Source of the DNA: Gracilimonas sp040877545
Lineage (GTDB): Bacteria > Bacteroidota > Rhodothermia > Balneolales > Balneolaceae
Direction of reading: 5' to 3'
NCBI GenBank assembly: GCA_040877545.1
Contig: JBBDNN010000067.1
Coordinates: 1-64,000 of the forward strand
DNA: 64,000 bases
Shown: piece after piece, positions 17,597-26,238 of the stretch
Layout: each line of letters opens with the position of its first letter
How positions within the stretch are numbered: the first letter of the stretch is position 1
Translations under genes and position numbers: made by a program
Notes under the pieces: model-generated
What the model saw: only the letters and a program-made list of their open reading frames with translations
Databases searched by the model: none
Told to the model about the DNA's origin: nothing

Positions 17597-19053
17597 TGAA
17601 TATCTAACGCTACGCTGAGCGCCTGAACCAGGGCACCCGCTTTGTTCTGTGTTTCTTCGAATTCTTTTTTGGGGTCACTGTCGGACACAATTCCCGCTCC
17701 CGCCTGAATATACACCTTGTTTCCGGTTACTACCATCGTTCGAATAGCAATACAAGTGTCCATATTTCCTGAAAAATCAAAATAACCAACTGCGCCCGCA
17801 TAAGGGCCTCGTTTGGTTTGTTCGAGTTCATCGATAATCTCCATGGCGCGAATTTTAGGAGCCCCGCTTACCGTCCCGGCCGGGAAACATTGCATAAGTG
17901 CGTCTACCGAAGTCTGATCATCTTTTAGTCTTCCCACCACATCGCTGACAATATGCATTACGTGAGAATACCGCTCAATCACCTGGTTCCGTTCCATTTT
18001 TACCGAACCCGGCTCACACACCCTTGAGATATCATTCCGTCCTAAATCGACCAGCATTATATGTTCGGCCACTTCTTTGGGATCGTTTTTAAGATCTTCT
18101 TCTAAGGCTAAATCCTCTTCGCGTGTCTTCCCTCGCGGACGTGTTCCTGCAATTGGTAACACCCGTGTCTCTTTTTCCTGAACCCGAACCAGCACTTCCG
18201 GCGATGATCCCACCAGTTGAAAATCTTCAAAATCTAAATAAAAGAGATAAGGGGAAGGATTCACCATTCGAAGTGCACGATATAGCATAAATGGATCACC
18301 GCTCATATCGGCTTCAAATCGCTGGGAAAGTACCACCTGAAAAATATCACCTTCGTAAATGTATTCTTTACCCTTCTCCACAATCTGCTCGAAATATTCC
18401 GGCTTCATGTTGCTCTTTAATGATTCCGTATCAATATGAAAAGAGCGGGATTCGTAATTGGAACTCAGCGCAGCCTTCTCCATCTCATCTAAATTTTGCT
18501 GTGCCTTATCAAAAGCTGAGTTCAAATCTGCTGCTTCCTCGACAAATACTGTTTTGATCAGAATTACCTGATGTTTTACATGATCGAAGGCAAAAATTTC
18601 ATCATAAAAAGCCCAGATAGCTTCAGGAAGATTCAATTCATCTTCCGGGGTATTGGGAAGATGTTCTACCAGGCGGACTGTATCGTAGGCTGAGAATCCT
18701 ACCGCCCCGCCTTTTAATCGTGGAAGTTCCGGAAGTGTAGGTTCATTGTAGGCAGTGGTTAAATGTTTGAGTTGATCAAAATAAGATTCCTTCTTCTCTA
18801 TCCCACCGGCTTTGGTATGCAAGGTGGTTTCACTTCCATCAAACATCAGCTTTTGGTAAGGATTTCGTCCAATGAAGGAATAGCGGGCAAGCTGCTCTCC
18901 TCCTTCCACTGATTCCAGTAAAAATGGATAATCAGCATTTTCACGGATATTCATGAACAAGGAAACGGGCGTAAGTATATCAGCCAACAATCGCCGGTAA
19001 ACCGGAATTGCTGTGTATTGTCCGCTAAGTTCTAAAAATTTATCCTTAGTCAT
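17593..19053 (-). CDS. trpE: Anthranilate synthase component I
   Basis: 486 residues from ATG 19053. It converts chorismate to anthranilate using ammonia from TrpG. The chorismate-binding domain (about 220-480) contains IFQVVLSQRF, GSSPEVLVR, LPIAGTRPRG, EHIMLVDLGRNDISRVCEPG, GTVSGAPKIRAME and PYAGAVGYFDFSG. The N-terminal domain has an LLESVEGGEQLARYSFIG segment, where the family's Trp feedback-inhibition motif LLES is preserved. The frame opens at TTG 19065, but ATG 19053 is preferred. It is the first structural gene after the leader and attenuator. Confidence 0.96.
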   Translation of the reverse strand: MTKDKFLELSGQYTAIPVYRRLLADILTPVSLFMNIRENADYPFLLESVEGGEQLARYSFIGRNPYQKLMFDGSETTLHTKAGGIEKKESYFDQLKHLTTAYNEPTLPELPRLKGGAVGFSAYDTVRLVEHLPNTPEDELNLPEAIWAFYDEIFAFDHVKHQVILIKTVFVEEAADLNSAFDKAQQNLDEMEKAALSSNYESRSFHIDTESLKSNMKPEYFEQIVEKGKEYIYEGDIFQVVLSQRFEADMSGDPFMLYRALRMVNPSPYLFYLDFEDFQLVGSSPEVLVRVQEKETRVLPIAGTRPRGKTREEDLALEEDLKNDPKEVAEHIMLVDLGRNDISRVCEPGSVKMERNQVIERYSHVMHIVSDVVGRLKDDQTSVDALMQCFPAGTVSGAPKIRAMEIIDELEQTKRGPYAGAVGYFDFSGNMDTCIAIRTMVVTGNKVYIQAGAGIVSDSDPKKEFEETQNKAGALVQALSVALDIQ

Positions 19054-19069
19054 ATGACTTATCAAGAGG

Positions 19070-19105
19070 TTTCAAAGCAAGGGGTTGCAACCCCTTGCTT
19101 TGAAA
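19070..19105. repeat. Perfect 36-bp palindrome between trp attenuator and trpE
   Basis: An 18-bp arm (TTTCAAAGCAAGGGGTTG) is followed directly by its exact complement, with no spacer. It ends 17 bp before the trpE ATG and starts downstream of the attenuator. In RNA it would form a very stable stem, and it reads the same from both strands. It may be a mobile palindromic repeat or part of translational control of trpE. Confidence 0.9.
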
Positions 19106-19130
19106 ATGGCATTATTATTAGTCATTAGAA

Positions 19131-19164
19131 ACAAAAAAACCCACCATTCGAGGAACAGTGGGTT
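19131..19164 (-). terminator. trp attenuator (terminator hairpin)
   Basis: On the minus strand AACCCAC (19158-19164) pairs with GTGGGTT (19138-19144), the stem extends inward by further pairs (T.G, G.T, T-A, T-A, C-G) around a three-base loop, and a T run follows (plus-strand A run 19133-19139). It lies between the leader peptide and trpE. The 5' arm CCCACTG is exactly complementary to CAGTGGG inside the leader reading frame (19205-19211), giving a competing antiterminator stem. Stalling at the Trp codons would free that segment, as in classical attenuation. Confidence 0.92.
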
Positions 19165-19192
19165 TTTAAATTTCTTTAATCAATCGCTCAAT

Positions 19193-19264
19193 TTACATAG
19201 CGTGCCCACTGCATTTATGTGCAAAAAGCCACCACCAAATATTGAATTGAGTTTTATTTTTCAT
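19193..19264 (-). CDS. trpL: trp operon leader peptide with three tandem Trp codons
   Basis: A 23-codon frame from ATG 19264 to TAA 19193 encodes MKNKTQFNIWWWLF followed by nine more residues. TGG TGG TGG at codons 10-12 is an extreme enrichment for Trp. The antiterminator strand CAGTGGG (19205-19211) lies within codons 18-20, so a ribosome finishing the peptide covers it, while a ribosome stalled at the Trp codons leaves it free to pair with the terminator arm. A weak pairing TGCA...TGCA just upstream could act as the competing stem. The rest of this gene-free stretch (19265-19404) probably contains divergent promoters; I see no further structure there. Confidence 0.92.
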   Translation of the reverse strand: MKNKTQFNIWWWLFAHKCSGHAM

Positions 19265-19404
19265 AACGCGAAGAATATAAAGGCAGCCTTTAGCAAAAGC
19301 AATAATCATTATTTTATAATTAAATAGTTGCAATAACGTATTGGAATTAAGAATGAGTTATCCTTACCATACATCTAAATAACAGAGAAATTATCAGAAT
19401 TATA

Positions 19405-20211
19405 TTGAAGAAGCTGTTCATCTACACCAGTGCCCTTTTCATAATGTCAGCCGGTTTTTATGCCTGCGATTCTACCACGGCGCCGGAAAATCCTATTGGT
19501 GAACAACCATTCATAGGTGAGATTCTAATCACTCCCAATTCCATTACTTTTAGTGAAGAAGACGGATATACTGATACGACTTTAGCAATAGAGATTTTTG
19601 CAAGAATACAGAATTTTCCAGCACCTGTAGCCCCTAGATATTCAGTGACAAAGAAGAGTTCAGGTGAACAAATTTCAGAAGAAGAATTAGAAACTCATGA
19701 TTCCAGACGCTTTAATTATATTTCAACTGTAAGTATAGAAACCACCACAACTTCCATTGAAGAATACATTATTAATATTTTTTGGGAGACCGGAAGTGAT
19801 AGTTATGCCCAAACCACTTTTCCAATAAATGGTTTTTCTAATTTTCCCCCTCAGATTCTTGAAACAAGTAATCCTGAGGTAGTTAACCGGCCGGCTTCAG
19901 GAGAAGTACCGGCAGTTTTTACTGCTAAAGTAATAGACGACGATGGACAAGAAACTATTGACCAGGTTTTTATCAGAGTTATCAATCAAGCATCGGGGGA
20001 AGTTCAAGGTTCGCCTTTTCAAATGCATGACGATGGAACAACCTATAATGATTCTACAGCCAATGATTCTGTATTTACGTGGTATCAACCTGTTCTTCCT
20101 AATGAAGAAGATCCAGACCGAGATTTTGATATTGAATTTTATGCAATAGATAAAGGTGGTTTAAGTAGTGATACTGTCAGAACTACATTTAGCATAAGAG
20201 AGAGTAATTAA
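19405..20211 (+). CDS. Putative lipoprotein of the PorV/FlgD-like secretion cluster
   Basis: 268 residues, not assigned to a known family. The TTG start (19405) gives MKKLFIYTSALFIMSAGFYA followed by C21, a good lipoprotein signal; the next in-frame ATG would destroy the signal. The mature protein is acidic and probably beta-rich, with two Ig-like stretches (about 40-140 and 150-265; the second contains FTAKVIDDDGQETIDQVFI). It probably sits in the outer membrane or periplasm. Its TAA shares a base with the ATG of the next gene (TAATG), so it belongs to the operon 19405-23812. Confidence 0.7.
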   Translation: MKKLFIYTSALFIMSAGFYACDSTTAPENPIGEQPFIGEILITPNSITFSEEDGYTDTTLAIEIFARIQNFPAPVAPRYSVTKKSSGEQISEEELETHDSRRFNYISTVSIETTTTSIEEYIINIFWETGSDSYAQTTFPINGFSNFPPQILETSNPEVVNRPASGEVPAVFTAKVIDDDGQETIDQVFIRVINQASGEVQGSPFQMHDDGTTYNDSTANDSVFTWYQPVLPNEEDPDRDFDIEFYAIDKGGLSSDTVRTTFSIRESN

Positions 20212-21782
20212 TGAAGAAGCTGATAGTCTTATTTTTGTTCATTCCGATAACTGCTCAGGCCCAGATCGTTGGTCCTGTCTCCTCCCCCGAAAATTCCATC
20301 CGCCAAAATGGTGTTAGTACAATTGCCACTTATGGTGATACTGTTTGGATCAGCCCGGCTTTAAACCGCAATATTGGAAACGCCGCCGAATGGTATTCAC
20401 CAGAAAATGCAGATAGTGTTGTGGGTGGAATCGGCCGGGTTTTTTCGTTGGCACTGGGTCGGGATACTGTAGTGGCGGGTTTAGGATTCAGCCGGGAAAC
20501 AGAAGATGGCTCTGTTCCAGCTGCATACGGATATTACACAAGTACTGATGGTGGTATTCTTTGGGATTACCACAGCTTTCTTTTGGATCCCCAAACTGAG
20601 GATGATACGACCTTTTTATATGGTGGAGAAATTTATAATCGCCTGAGAATCACCGTTCCTGAACAATCTCCGCCTTATGATATTGACTATGCAGGCAATG
20701 TAATTTTATCTGTTAATTGGGCTTCCGGTTTACTTAGAAGTTCTGATTTTGGGGAGTCGTGGGAAAGAATTGTCATCCCTCCCTATAATGTGCAGAATTT
20801 AACCCCGGATGAGGATGATTATTTTTGGATTACCTGCCTGAGTAGAAGTTCTGATGGGGGTTGTTCAGAAACAGAAAATAAATACAATTCAATTGAAGAT
20901 GATAACCTTAAGGGGTTCAGTATACATATCGACTCCCAAAACCGGGTGTGGTTTGGAAGTGCGGGAGGAATTAATGTTTCTCATAATGCACTGACAGCTC
21001 CCACCGACAGCATATCGTGGAAGCATGTGAGTTTTGATAATGCTTCGGATGGTTTAACAGGAGACTGGATTATTTCTATTCAGGAAGAACCGGAAACCGG
21101 AAGAATCTGGATGACTAACTGGATTGCATCAGATCAGAACGAAAGTCATTCCATTGTCTATACAGAAGATGAAGGTGAAACCTTCACGCAAATGTTGGTT
21201 GGTGAAAAAATCAATGATATCGGTTTTAAGGATGGCCATGTTTTTGCAGCCGGAGACAATGGACTTTTCATATCCCCTGATGGTGGTGCTACCTGGATCA
21301 AATCACCCCAGATAAAAAGCCCAAATACCTTTATAAAGCCTTCAGCGGCTTTTCAATCTGTTGCCACAACCACCGATAGAGTTTGGATTGGAACAGATGA
21401 CGGCATAGCCTCTACCGACGATTACGGAAAAATGTGGGAAATTACCCGAGTGAACTTCCCTCTCGAAGGCGGGAATCTCTATGATCCGGAGGCCCGAAAT
21501 GTAGAATCATACGCTTACCCGAACCCATTTTCACCATCGGTGTATGAAGTGGTCCGCATTAAATTCGAAGTTCAACAACAAGGAAATGTAAAGGTTCGAA
21601 TTTTTGATTTTGGAATGAACCTGGTTCGCGAGGTGGAAAATGATTCTTTTACTCCCGGCACCTACGAAGCTGTATGGGACGGTTATGATAATCATGGGCG
21701 TAAAGTAGCAAACGCACCATATATCTATGTGATTGAAAGCGGAGATAAAAAAATAAGTGGAAAAATTTTGGTAGTGGATTAA
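20211..21782 (+). CDS. Secreted beta-propeller-like protein with FlgD-type C-terminal Ig domain
   Basis: 523 residues with a signal peptide (MKKLIVLFLFIPITAQAQ). Repeated motifs such as YTSTDGGILWDYHS, LLRSSDFGESWERI, LFISPDGGATWIKS and IASTDDYGKMWEI are BNR/sialidase-type Asp-box blades, implying a beta-propeller. The C-terminal 85 residues (YPNPFSPSVYEVVRIKFEV, GMNLVREVEN, YEAVWDGYDNHGRKVANAPY) form the FlgD_ig-like domain seen in proteins secreted by the type IX system and its relatives. Enzymatic activity is not evident. It overlaps its upstream neighbour by one base and is followed directly by two PorV/PorQ-like barrels, which suggests export through that pathway. Confidence 0.8.
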   Translation: MKKLIVLFLFIPITAQAQIVGPVSSPENSIRQNGVSTIATYGDTVWISPALNRNIGNAAEWYSPENADSVVGGIGRVFSLALGRDTVVAGLGFSRETEDGSVPAAYGYYTSTDGGILWDYHSFLLDPQTEDDTTFLYGGEIYNRLRITVPEQSPPYDIDYAGNVILSVNWASGLLRSSDFGESWERIVIPPYNVQNLTPDEDDYFWITCLSRSSDGGCSETENKYNSIEDDNLKGFSIHIDSQNRVWFGSAGGINVSHNALTAPTDSISWKHVSFDNASDGLTGDWIISIQEEPETGRIWMTNWIASDQNESHSIVYTEDEGETFTQMLVGEKINDIGFKDGHVFAAGDNGLFISPDGGATWIKSPQIKSPNTFIKPSAAFQSVATTTDRVWIGTDDGIASTDDYGKMWEITRVNFPLEGGNLYDPEARNVESYAYPNPFSPSVYEVVRIKFEVQQQGNVKVRIFDFGMNLVREVENDSFTPGTYEAVWDGYDNHGRKVANAPYIYVIESGDKKISGKILVVD

Positions 21783-22838
21783 GTGAAGAAATCATATCAG
21801 CATAAAATATATTTACTCCCTGTTTTACTATTCCTGATTTTATGTCTGGAAACTCCATCCCTTTTTGCCCAAAGCGGGGGATTTGCAGGAGCTGCTAACC
21901 GTATTGGTTATAACGCTCGCACAATGGCAATGAGCAATGCCATGATGGCAACTACATCCGAAGGCTCCTATGCCTACTACAATCCAGCCCATGCGGCAAT
22001 GTATACAGAATCGAGGCAAGCTGATTTAACTGTTGGTGCGCTGCAATTCGATCGCATATTTCAAAGTTCCGGTGTTACGCTTCAGCTTCCCCCTACTGCT
22101 GGTATTACTTTTTCATTGATGAGAGCCGGGGTGAAAGATATTGATGGAAGAACCCAAAGCGGTTATCCCACTGATTTATTCGACGCCTCAGAGTACCAGT
22201 TGAATACCAGTTTCGGCATCCGGCTTAGCGATAAAATGAATGCCGGAATTGGACTGAAATTCAGCCTGGCCAATTACCACGAACAGCTGGATAATCCTCT
22301 TAGTGTAGGAATTGATTTGGGTTTACTTTACAAAGCAGGAGAACAGTTCAATATCGGATTTGCAGTGAAAGATATGTTTGCAAACTATTCGTGGAATTCC
22401 CAGGAGTTGTACAATTTAGAACAAGCCCGAAATGTTGTTAATAATTTCCCAACAAGAATTGCCTGGGGTTTAGCATGGCAAACGGATAAACTTACTGTAT
22501 CAGGAGATTTTGAAGTACAGGTTCAGAGTTCGGAAACAACAAACAGAGAAATCATTGTATCTGAAGGCCGGCCTGTTACCATTACCGGGACAGAAGAAAT
22601 TTCAACCAGCACAACACAATTCAGAATTGGAAGTTCCTGGAGAGCTCATGAACGTTTTACCTTACGCGGGGGATGGCAGTTACCAGATGTAGCCAATAGC
22701 GATAGCTGGGGACTAAGCAGCGGGTTTTCCATTCATCTTCCTTTTGATGTATTTTCCCCTTCCATCGACTATGCTTTTGTGGTGGAACCTTACCGTATTT
22801 CTAACATGCATGTTTTCTCCTTACGATTAAATCTATGA
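21783..22838 (+). CDS. PorV/PorQ-family outer membrane protein
   Basis: 351 residues with an N-terminal signal peptide ending near LFAQSG. The motif GYNARTMAMSNAMMATT followed by GSYAYYNPAHAAM and the alternating beta pattern to a terminal aromatic/Leu residue (VFSLRLNL) match the PorV/PorQ (UPF0164/FadL-like) 14-strand barrels of the Bacteroidota group. PorV acts as a shuttle for cargo in type IX secretion; that role is inferred for this copy. The start is GTG 21783, placed directly after the previous stop. The stop overlaps the next ATG (ATGA). Confidence 0.8.
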   Translation: MKKSYQHKIYLLPVLLFLILCLETPSLFAQSGGFAGAANRIGYNARTMAMSNAMMATTSEGSYAYYNPAHAAMYTESRQADLTVGALQFDRIFQSSGVTLQLPPTAGITFSLMRAGVKDIDGRTQSGYPTDLFDASEYQLNTSFGIRLSDKMNAGIGLKFSLANYHEQLDNPLSVGIDLGLLYKAGEQFNIGFAVKDMFANYSWNSQELYNLEQARNVVNNFPTRIAWGLAWQTDKLTVSGDFEVQVQSSETTNREIIVSEGRPVTITGTEEISTSTTQFRIGSSWRAHERFTLRGGWQLPDVANSDSWGLSSGFSIHLPFDVFSPSIDYAFVVEPYRISNMHVFSLRLNL

Positions 22839-23812
22839 AATCAGTTTTTATAACCGCAGTACTTTTCTTGATAAGCGCAGGTGCTTTTGCTCAAAGTCCC
22901 GGCTTGGAAATGTTGAATATTTCCCCCACACCTTATTCTTTATCCAGAGCCGAGGCAACCACTTCTGTGGCTGAAGGAGCCGCATCTATTTTCTCCAACC
23001 CTGCTTTACTCGCCTTAAACAGGTCTTCATCAATGGATTTAGGCTACTCTTTTTGGATAGCCGATCTGACTAATATTTTTGGCGGAGTGAATTTTCTGAA
23101 CGGAAAACAGGCTATAGCATTTTCATTTTACTCTTCCGGTGCTGATGATTATGAGCAGCGAAATAATCCTGCTCAGGAATCCAACGGCACCTTTTCTATT
23201 CAAAATCTTTCCATTGCTGCAGCTTACGCCTACGATTTTAACCTTTTCTCGTTTGGCGGGGCGGTCCAATATCTGAACGAGGAAAACTTCACTTATCGCG
23301 CTTCAGGCTATGCTTTCAATTTGGGAGTAGCCCGGTATTTTCTTGATGAAAGAATCCGAACCGGGGCTTCTGTCTCTAATTTGGGTGAGATGAGTGAATT
23401 GAACGTAACAGCTACAACTCTGCCCTCTAATTTTAAAATGGGTGCGTCTGCAGATATTGTTGAAATCAGCGCCCAAAAAAATAATGATCTGCCTGTCTTA
23501 ATTTCAGCATACACAGATTTTGTGTACCCCTTAAGCGATACCAATGACAAAGACTATGCTGATTACTCCCCTTCAGACCCTCACTTTAATTTGGGATTGG
23601 GATTTAAAATTGCAGAAGTAGTTGAGTTAAGCGGAGGATATAAATTTAAAATTGAAGACCTCCTGGATAGGGATTTTTCAGGATATTCTGAACGTCCTTT
23701 TGCAATTGGTGCAGCTTTTATATCAGATGATATAAAATTCAATTATGCATTAATTCCTTTTAATACAGGATACGGAACGGTACATTCTATCGGAATTCAG
23801 TACAAATTTTAA
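22835..23812 (+). CDS. PorV/PorQ-family outer membrane protein (second, diverged copy)
   Basis: 325 residues, signal peptide MKSVFITAVLFLISAGAFAQ. The conserved PorV/PorQ opening LSRAEATTSVAEGAASIFSN followed by PALLALNR, the repeated amphipathic strands and the C-terminal strand ending in YKF fit the same family as its upstream neighbour. The internal match between the two is low, so a recent tandem duplication is unlikely. It overlaps the upstream gene by 4 bp and ends 19 bp before the glycosyltransferase cluster. Confidence 0.8.
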   Translation: MKSVFITAVLFLISAGAFAQSPGLEMLNISPTPYSLSRAEATTSVAEGAASIFSNPALLALNRSSSMDLGYSFWIADLTNIFGGVNFLNGKQAIAFSFYSSGADDYEQRNNPAQESNGTFSIQNLSIAAAYAYDFNLFSFGGAVQYLNEENFTYRASGYAFNLGVARYFLDERIRTGASVSNLGEMSELNVTATTLPSNFKMGASADIVEISAQKNNDLPVLISAYTDFVYPLSDTNDKDYADYSPSDPHFNLGLGFKIAEVVELSGGYKFKIEDLLDRDFSGYSERPFAIGAAFISDDIKFNYALIPFNTGYGTVHSIGIQYKF

Positions 23813-23831
23813 AGAATCTTTAGGGGCAGAA

Positions 23832-24845
23832 ATGGAGACGAAATCTCTTGAGGAGGTATATTCATCACTCGATGAACATACCCGTATCATTTATGTAGTT
23901 CCCTTGATCAGGTATTCTCACCAGAAAACAGATTACCTCTACCTGCTCTACGAAGATCTTATCAAATCAGAGAAGTTTGATATACAAGCCATCAGTGTTA
24001 TAAATCATTTTAAATTGGTAGCTGGCATTTTAAAGAATAAACATGCCATTCTTCACTACCATTGGCTTGAGTTTCAGGATTTTAAATCTCTGCTGGGAAT
24101 GCCCTGGAAAATACTGTGCATTCGCCTTTTTAAGCTTTTTGGAGGAAAAATTGTATGGACGCTACACAACGAATTTCCCCACGACCAAAAGTATTTAAAA
24201 CTCCATTCCTTTTTACACCGAAAGATGGCCTCATGGGCAGATAAGCTTCATGTTCATTGTAATACAGCTGTCGAAATTATGAGTAATCGGTTGGATGTAT
24301 CAAAGAATAAGTTCTTTGTTAGACCTCATCCCAAATTTCCATCTACCATTCAATCAAAAAATGAGGCTATCACCCATCTAATTGAGGAGTATGGTTGCGA
24401 CCTTCAACCGGGGATACCTCTGCTGTTAATGTTTGGCAATATTAGCCGGTATAAACAAATTGAAAAAGTAGCTGAGATAGTCAATGATCTGCCTTTAGAG
24501 AGTAAGCTGCTCATTGTGGGGCCTATCAAAAAAGGAAATATGAGCCTTTATAAAGAGCTCAAAAATCTGGAACAGGGTTCGCAGCGAATAAAATTAATTC
24601 CCAGGTTTATAAAAGAAGAACACGTGCCCTGGTTTTACAATGCAGCAGATATTTGCCTGTTTAATTACCGGGAAATTCTTTCTTCAGGTGGTATTCATTT
24701 AGCCCTCAGTTATCAAAGAATCATTATTTCTCCTGATAAAGGTTGTATCTCCGAAATCCAGGGAGCGCAAAATGTGCATTTATTTGAAAACGAGGAAGAG
24801 TTTAAAAAACTACTGATACGGGAAATAAAATCCACTAATGCCTAA
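23832..24845 (+). CDS. Glycosyltransferase, GT4/GT1-like
   Basis: 337 residues, cytosolic, possibly membrane-associated. The N-terminal half has HYHWLEFQDFKSLLGMP and KIVWTLHNEFPHD, and the C-terminal half has LMFGNISRYKQIEKVAEIV, LLIVGPIKKGN and WFYNAADICLFNYREILSSG, the layout of a GT-B glycosyltransferase with the donor-binding end. The final E-x7-E helix is degenerate. Sugar and acceptor are unknown. It begins an overlapping cassette (24838, 26238, 27770, 28798) for a surface glycan. Confidence 0.8.
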   Translation: METKSLEEVYSSLDEHTRIIYVVPLIRYSHQKTDYLYLLYEDLIKSEKFDIQAISVINHFKLVAGILKNKHAILHYHWLEFQDFKSLLGMPWKILCIRLFKLFGGKIVWTLHNEFPHDQKYLKLHSFLHRKMASWADKLHVHCNTAVEIMSNRLDVSKNKFFVRPHPKFPSTIQSKNEAITHLIEEYGCDLQPGIPLLLMFGNISRYKQIEKVAEIVNDLPLESKLLIVGPIKKGNMSLYKELKNLEQGSQRIKLIPRFIKEEHVPWFYNAADICLFNYREILSSGGIHLALSYQRIIISPDKGCISEIQGAQNVHLFENEEEFKKLLIREIKSTNA

Positions 24846-26238
24846 ACTCAAAGAAAAAGCATTCTGGATTGTAGCTGGAGATATTGCCGGGCGTGGCCTC
24901 TCCTTTGCTGCTTCTATTTACCTTGCCCGAATACTTGGTTCTGAATTTTACGGCCTTATAATTGTTGCACTTTCGGTATTAGGCTATGCAACCTGGTTTT
25001 CTGATTTAGGCTTAATTAGCATTGGAACGCGCGAAACTGCAAAAGAACCTTTAAAAAGAAATTTCAGGGTTCTGGAAATATTCAAGCTTAAACTGGTACT
25101 GGGAGTCACCGTTCTGATTTTGGCAACCCTGCTTGTTTCCATTATTGATTCCGGGGAAATTGAGCAACAGGTAATTTTAGGCTATTTATATTCTCTTATT
25201 CCTTATATGGCTCTAATGGAATGGTTTTATGCAGGGAAACAGCAGTTTGGTAAAATAGCTGCCTCAAAAATATTCAACGGTCTTGTTTATTTTCTTCTTG
25301 TTATTTTTCTGGTAGACACCGCAGAGGATGTTACCCTGGTTCCGGTTCTTTATACTGCAGGAATTAGTGTAGCCGCGCTTACGCTGGCTACATTTGCCAT
25401 AACAGATAAACCTTTTACCCTTCCCTCCCGCGGAACCCGGATATACTCTGACTTAATAAAAACAAGTTCCATTTTAGGTTTGGGGAAATTTTTTTCCCAG
25501 ATCGTGCAACTGTTACCACCTTTATTAATAGGCGCACTGCTATCATTGCATGATGCCGGTTTGTATGGTGCCGCATTTCGAATTGTTATCATAGCCATGA
25601 TGATCGATCGTGTTTTTGTGAATCTGTTATTACCAAACCTTGCTTCCTTGTGGAGCATAGATCGTTCAGCAGCAGCGTTAAAGGTTGATATAGTTTACAA
25701 ATCAGTTGCTGTAGGAGGGGCTTTTATTGCGTTATTTACAGCAGTATCAGCGGAGCAGGTTATACAAATATTATATGGTCCTGAATATGCCGGCAGTGCT
25801 GTACTGCTCCAGTTACTTTCCATTTTGATTGCCGTTACTTTTATAAACAGCCTGTTCTCGTTTGGATTAATAGCTACGGGGAACGACAAAGCTTATTTCT
25901 TAGCCACTTGTTTGGGAGGCACTATTTCGGGTTTGGTAATTGTAATATTTATTGCTTTGGGTAGTTCTATTTATGCAGCTGCAGCTGTTTCTCTGGCAGA
26001 AATTATAATCACATTTTTCACTTTTATGTGGTTTCGGAAAATTATTCCTCTCAACTACCTAAAACCTTTACTAATTAGCTATCCTGTAGCCATCCTGTTA
26101 TTTTTCGCCTTTAACCTGGTACCTTTTATGCCTTTAATTAATGCTGTACTGGCATCTATTTTATTCCTGATTGTCATAAAAATAACCGGCATCTTTAATA
26201 ACGCCCAGATTGCATGGGTTAAAGAAAAACTTCTTTAA
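24838..26238 (+). CDS. Oligosaccharide flippase (Wzx-like, MOP superfamily)
   Basis: 466 residues with about 12-14 hydrophobic segments. The opening AFWIVAGDIAGRGLSFAASIYLARILGSEFYGL is the typical start of polysaccharide-transport (RfbX/Wzx) flippases, which move lipid-linked oligosaccharide across the inner membrane. It overlaps the preceding glycosyltransferase by 8 bp and shares a base with the next start (TAATG). No polymerase (Wzy) is visible in the cluster. Confidence 0.88.
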   Translation: MPKLKEKAFWIVAGDIAGRGLSFAASIYLARILGSEFYGLIIVALSVLGYATWFSDLGLISIGTRETAKEPLKRNFRVLEIFKLKLVLGVTVLILATLLVSIIDSGEIEQQVILGYLYSLIPYMALMEWFYAGKQQFGKIAASKIFNGLVYFLLVIFLVDTAEDVTLVPVLYTAGISVAALTLATFAITDKPFTLPSRGTRIYSDLIKTSSILGLGKFFSQIVQLLPPLLIGALLSLHDAGLYGAAFRIVIIAMMIDRVFVNLLLPNLASLWSIDRSAAALKVDIVYKSVAVGGAFIALFTAVSAEQVIQILYGPEYAGSAVLLQLLSILIAVTFINSLFSFGLIATGNDKAYFLATCLGGTISGLVIVIFIALGSSIYAAAAVSLAEIIITFFTFMWFRKIIPLNYLKPLLISYPVAILLFFAFNLVPFMPLINAVLASILFLIVIKITGIFNNAQIAWVKEKLL

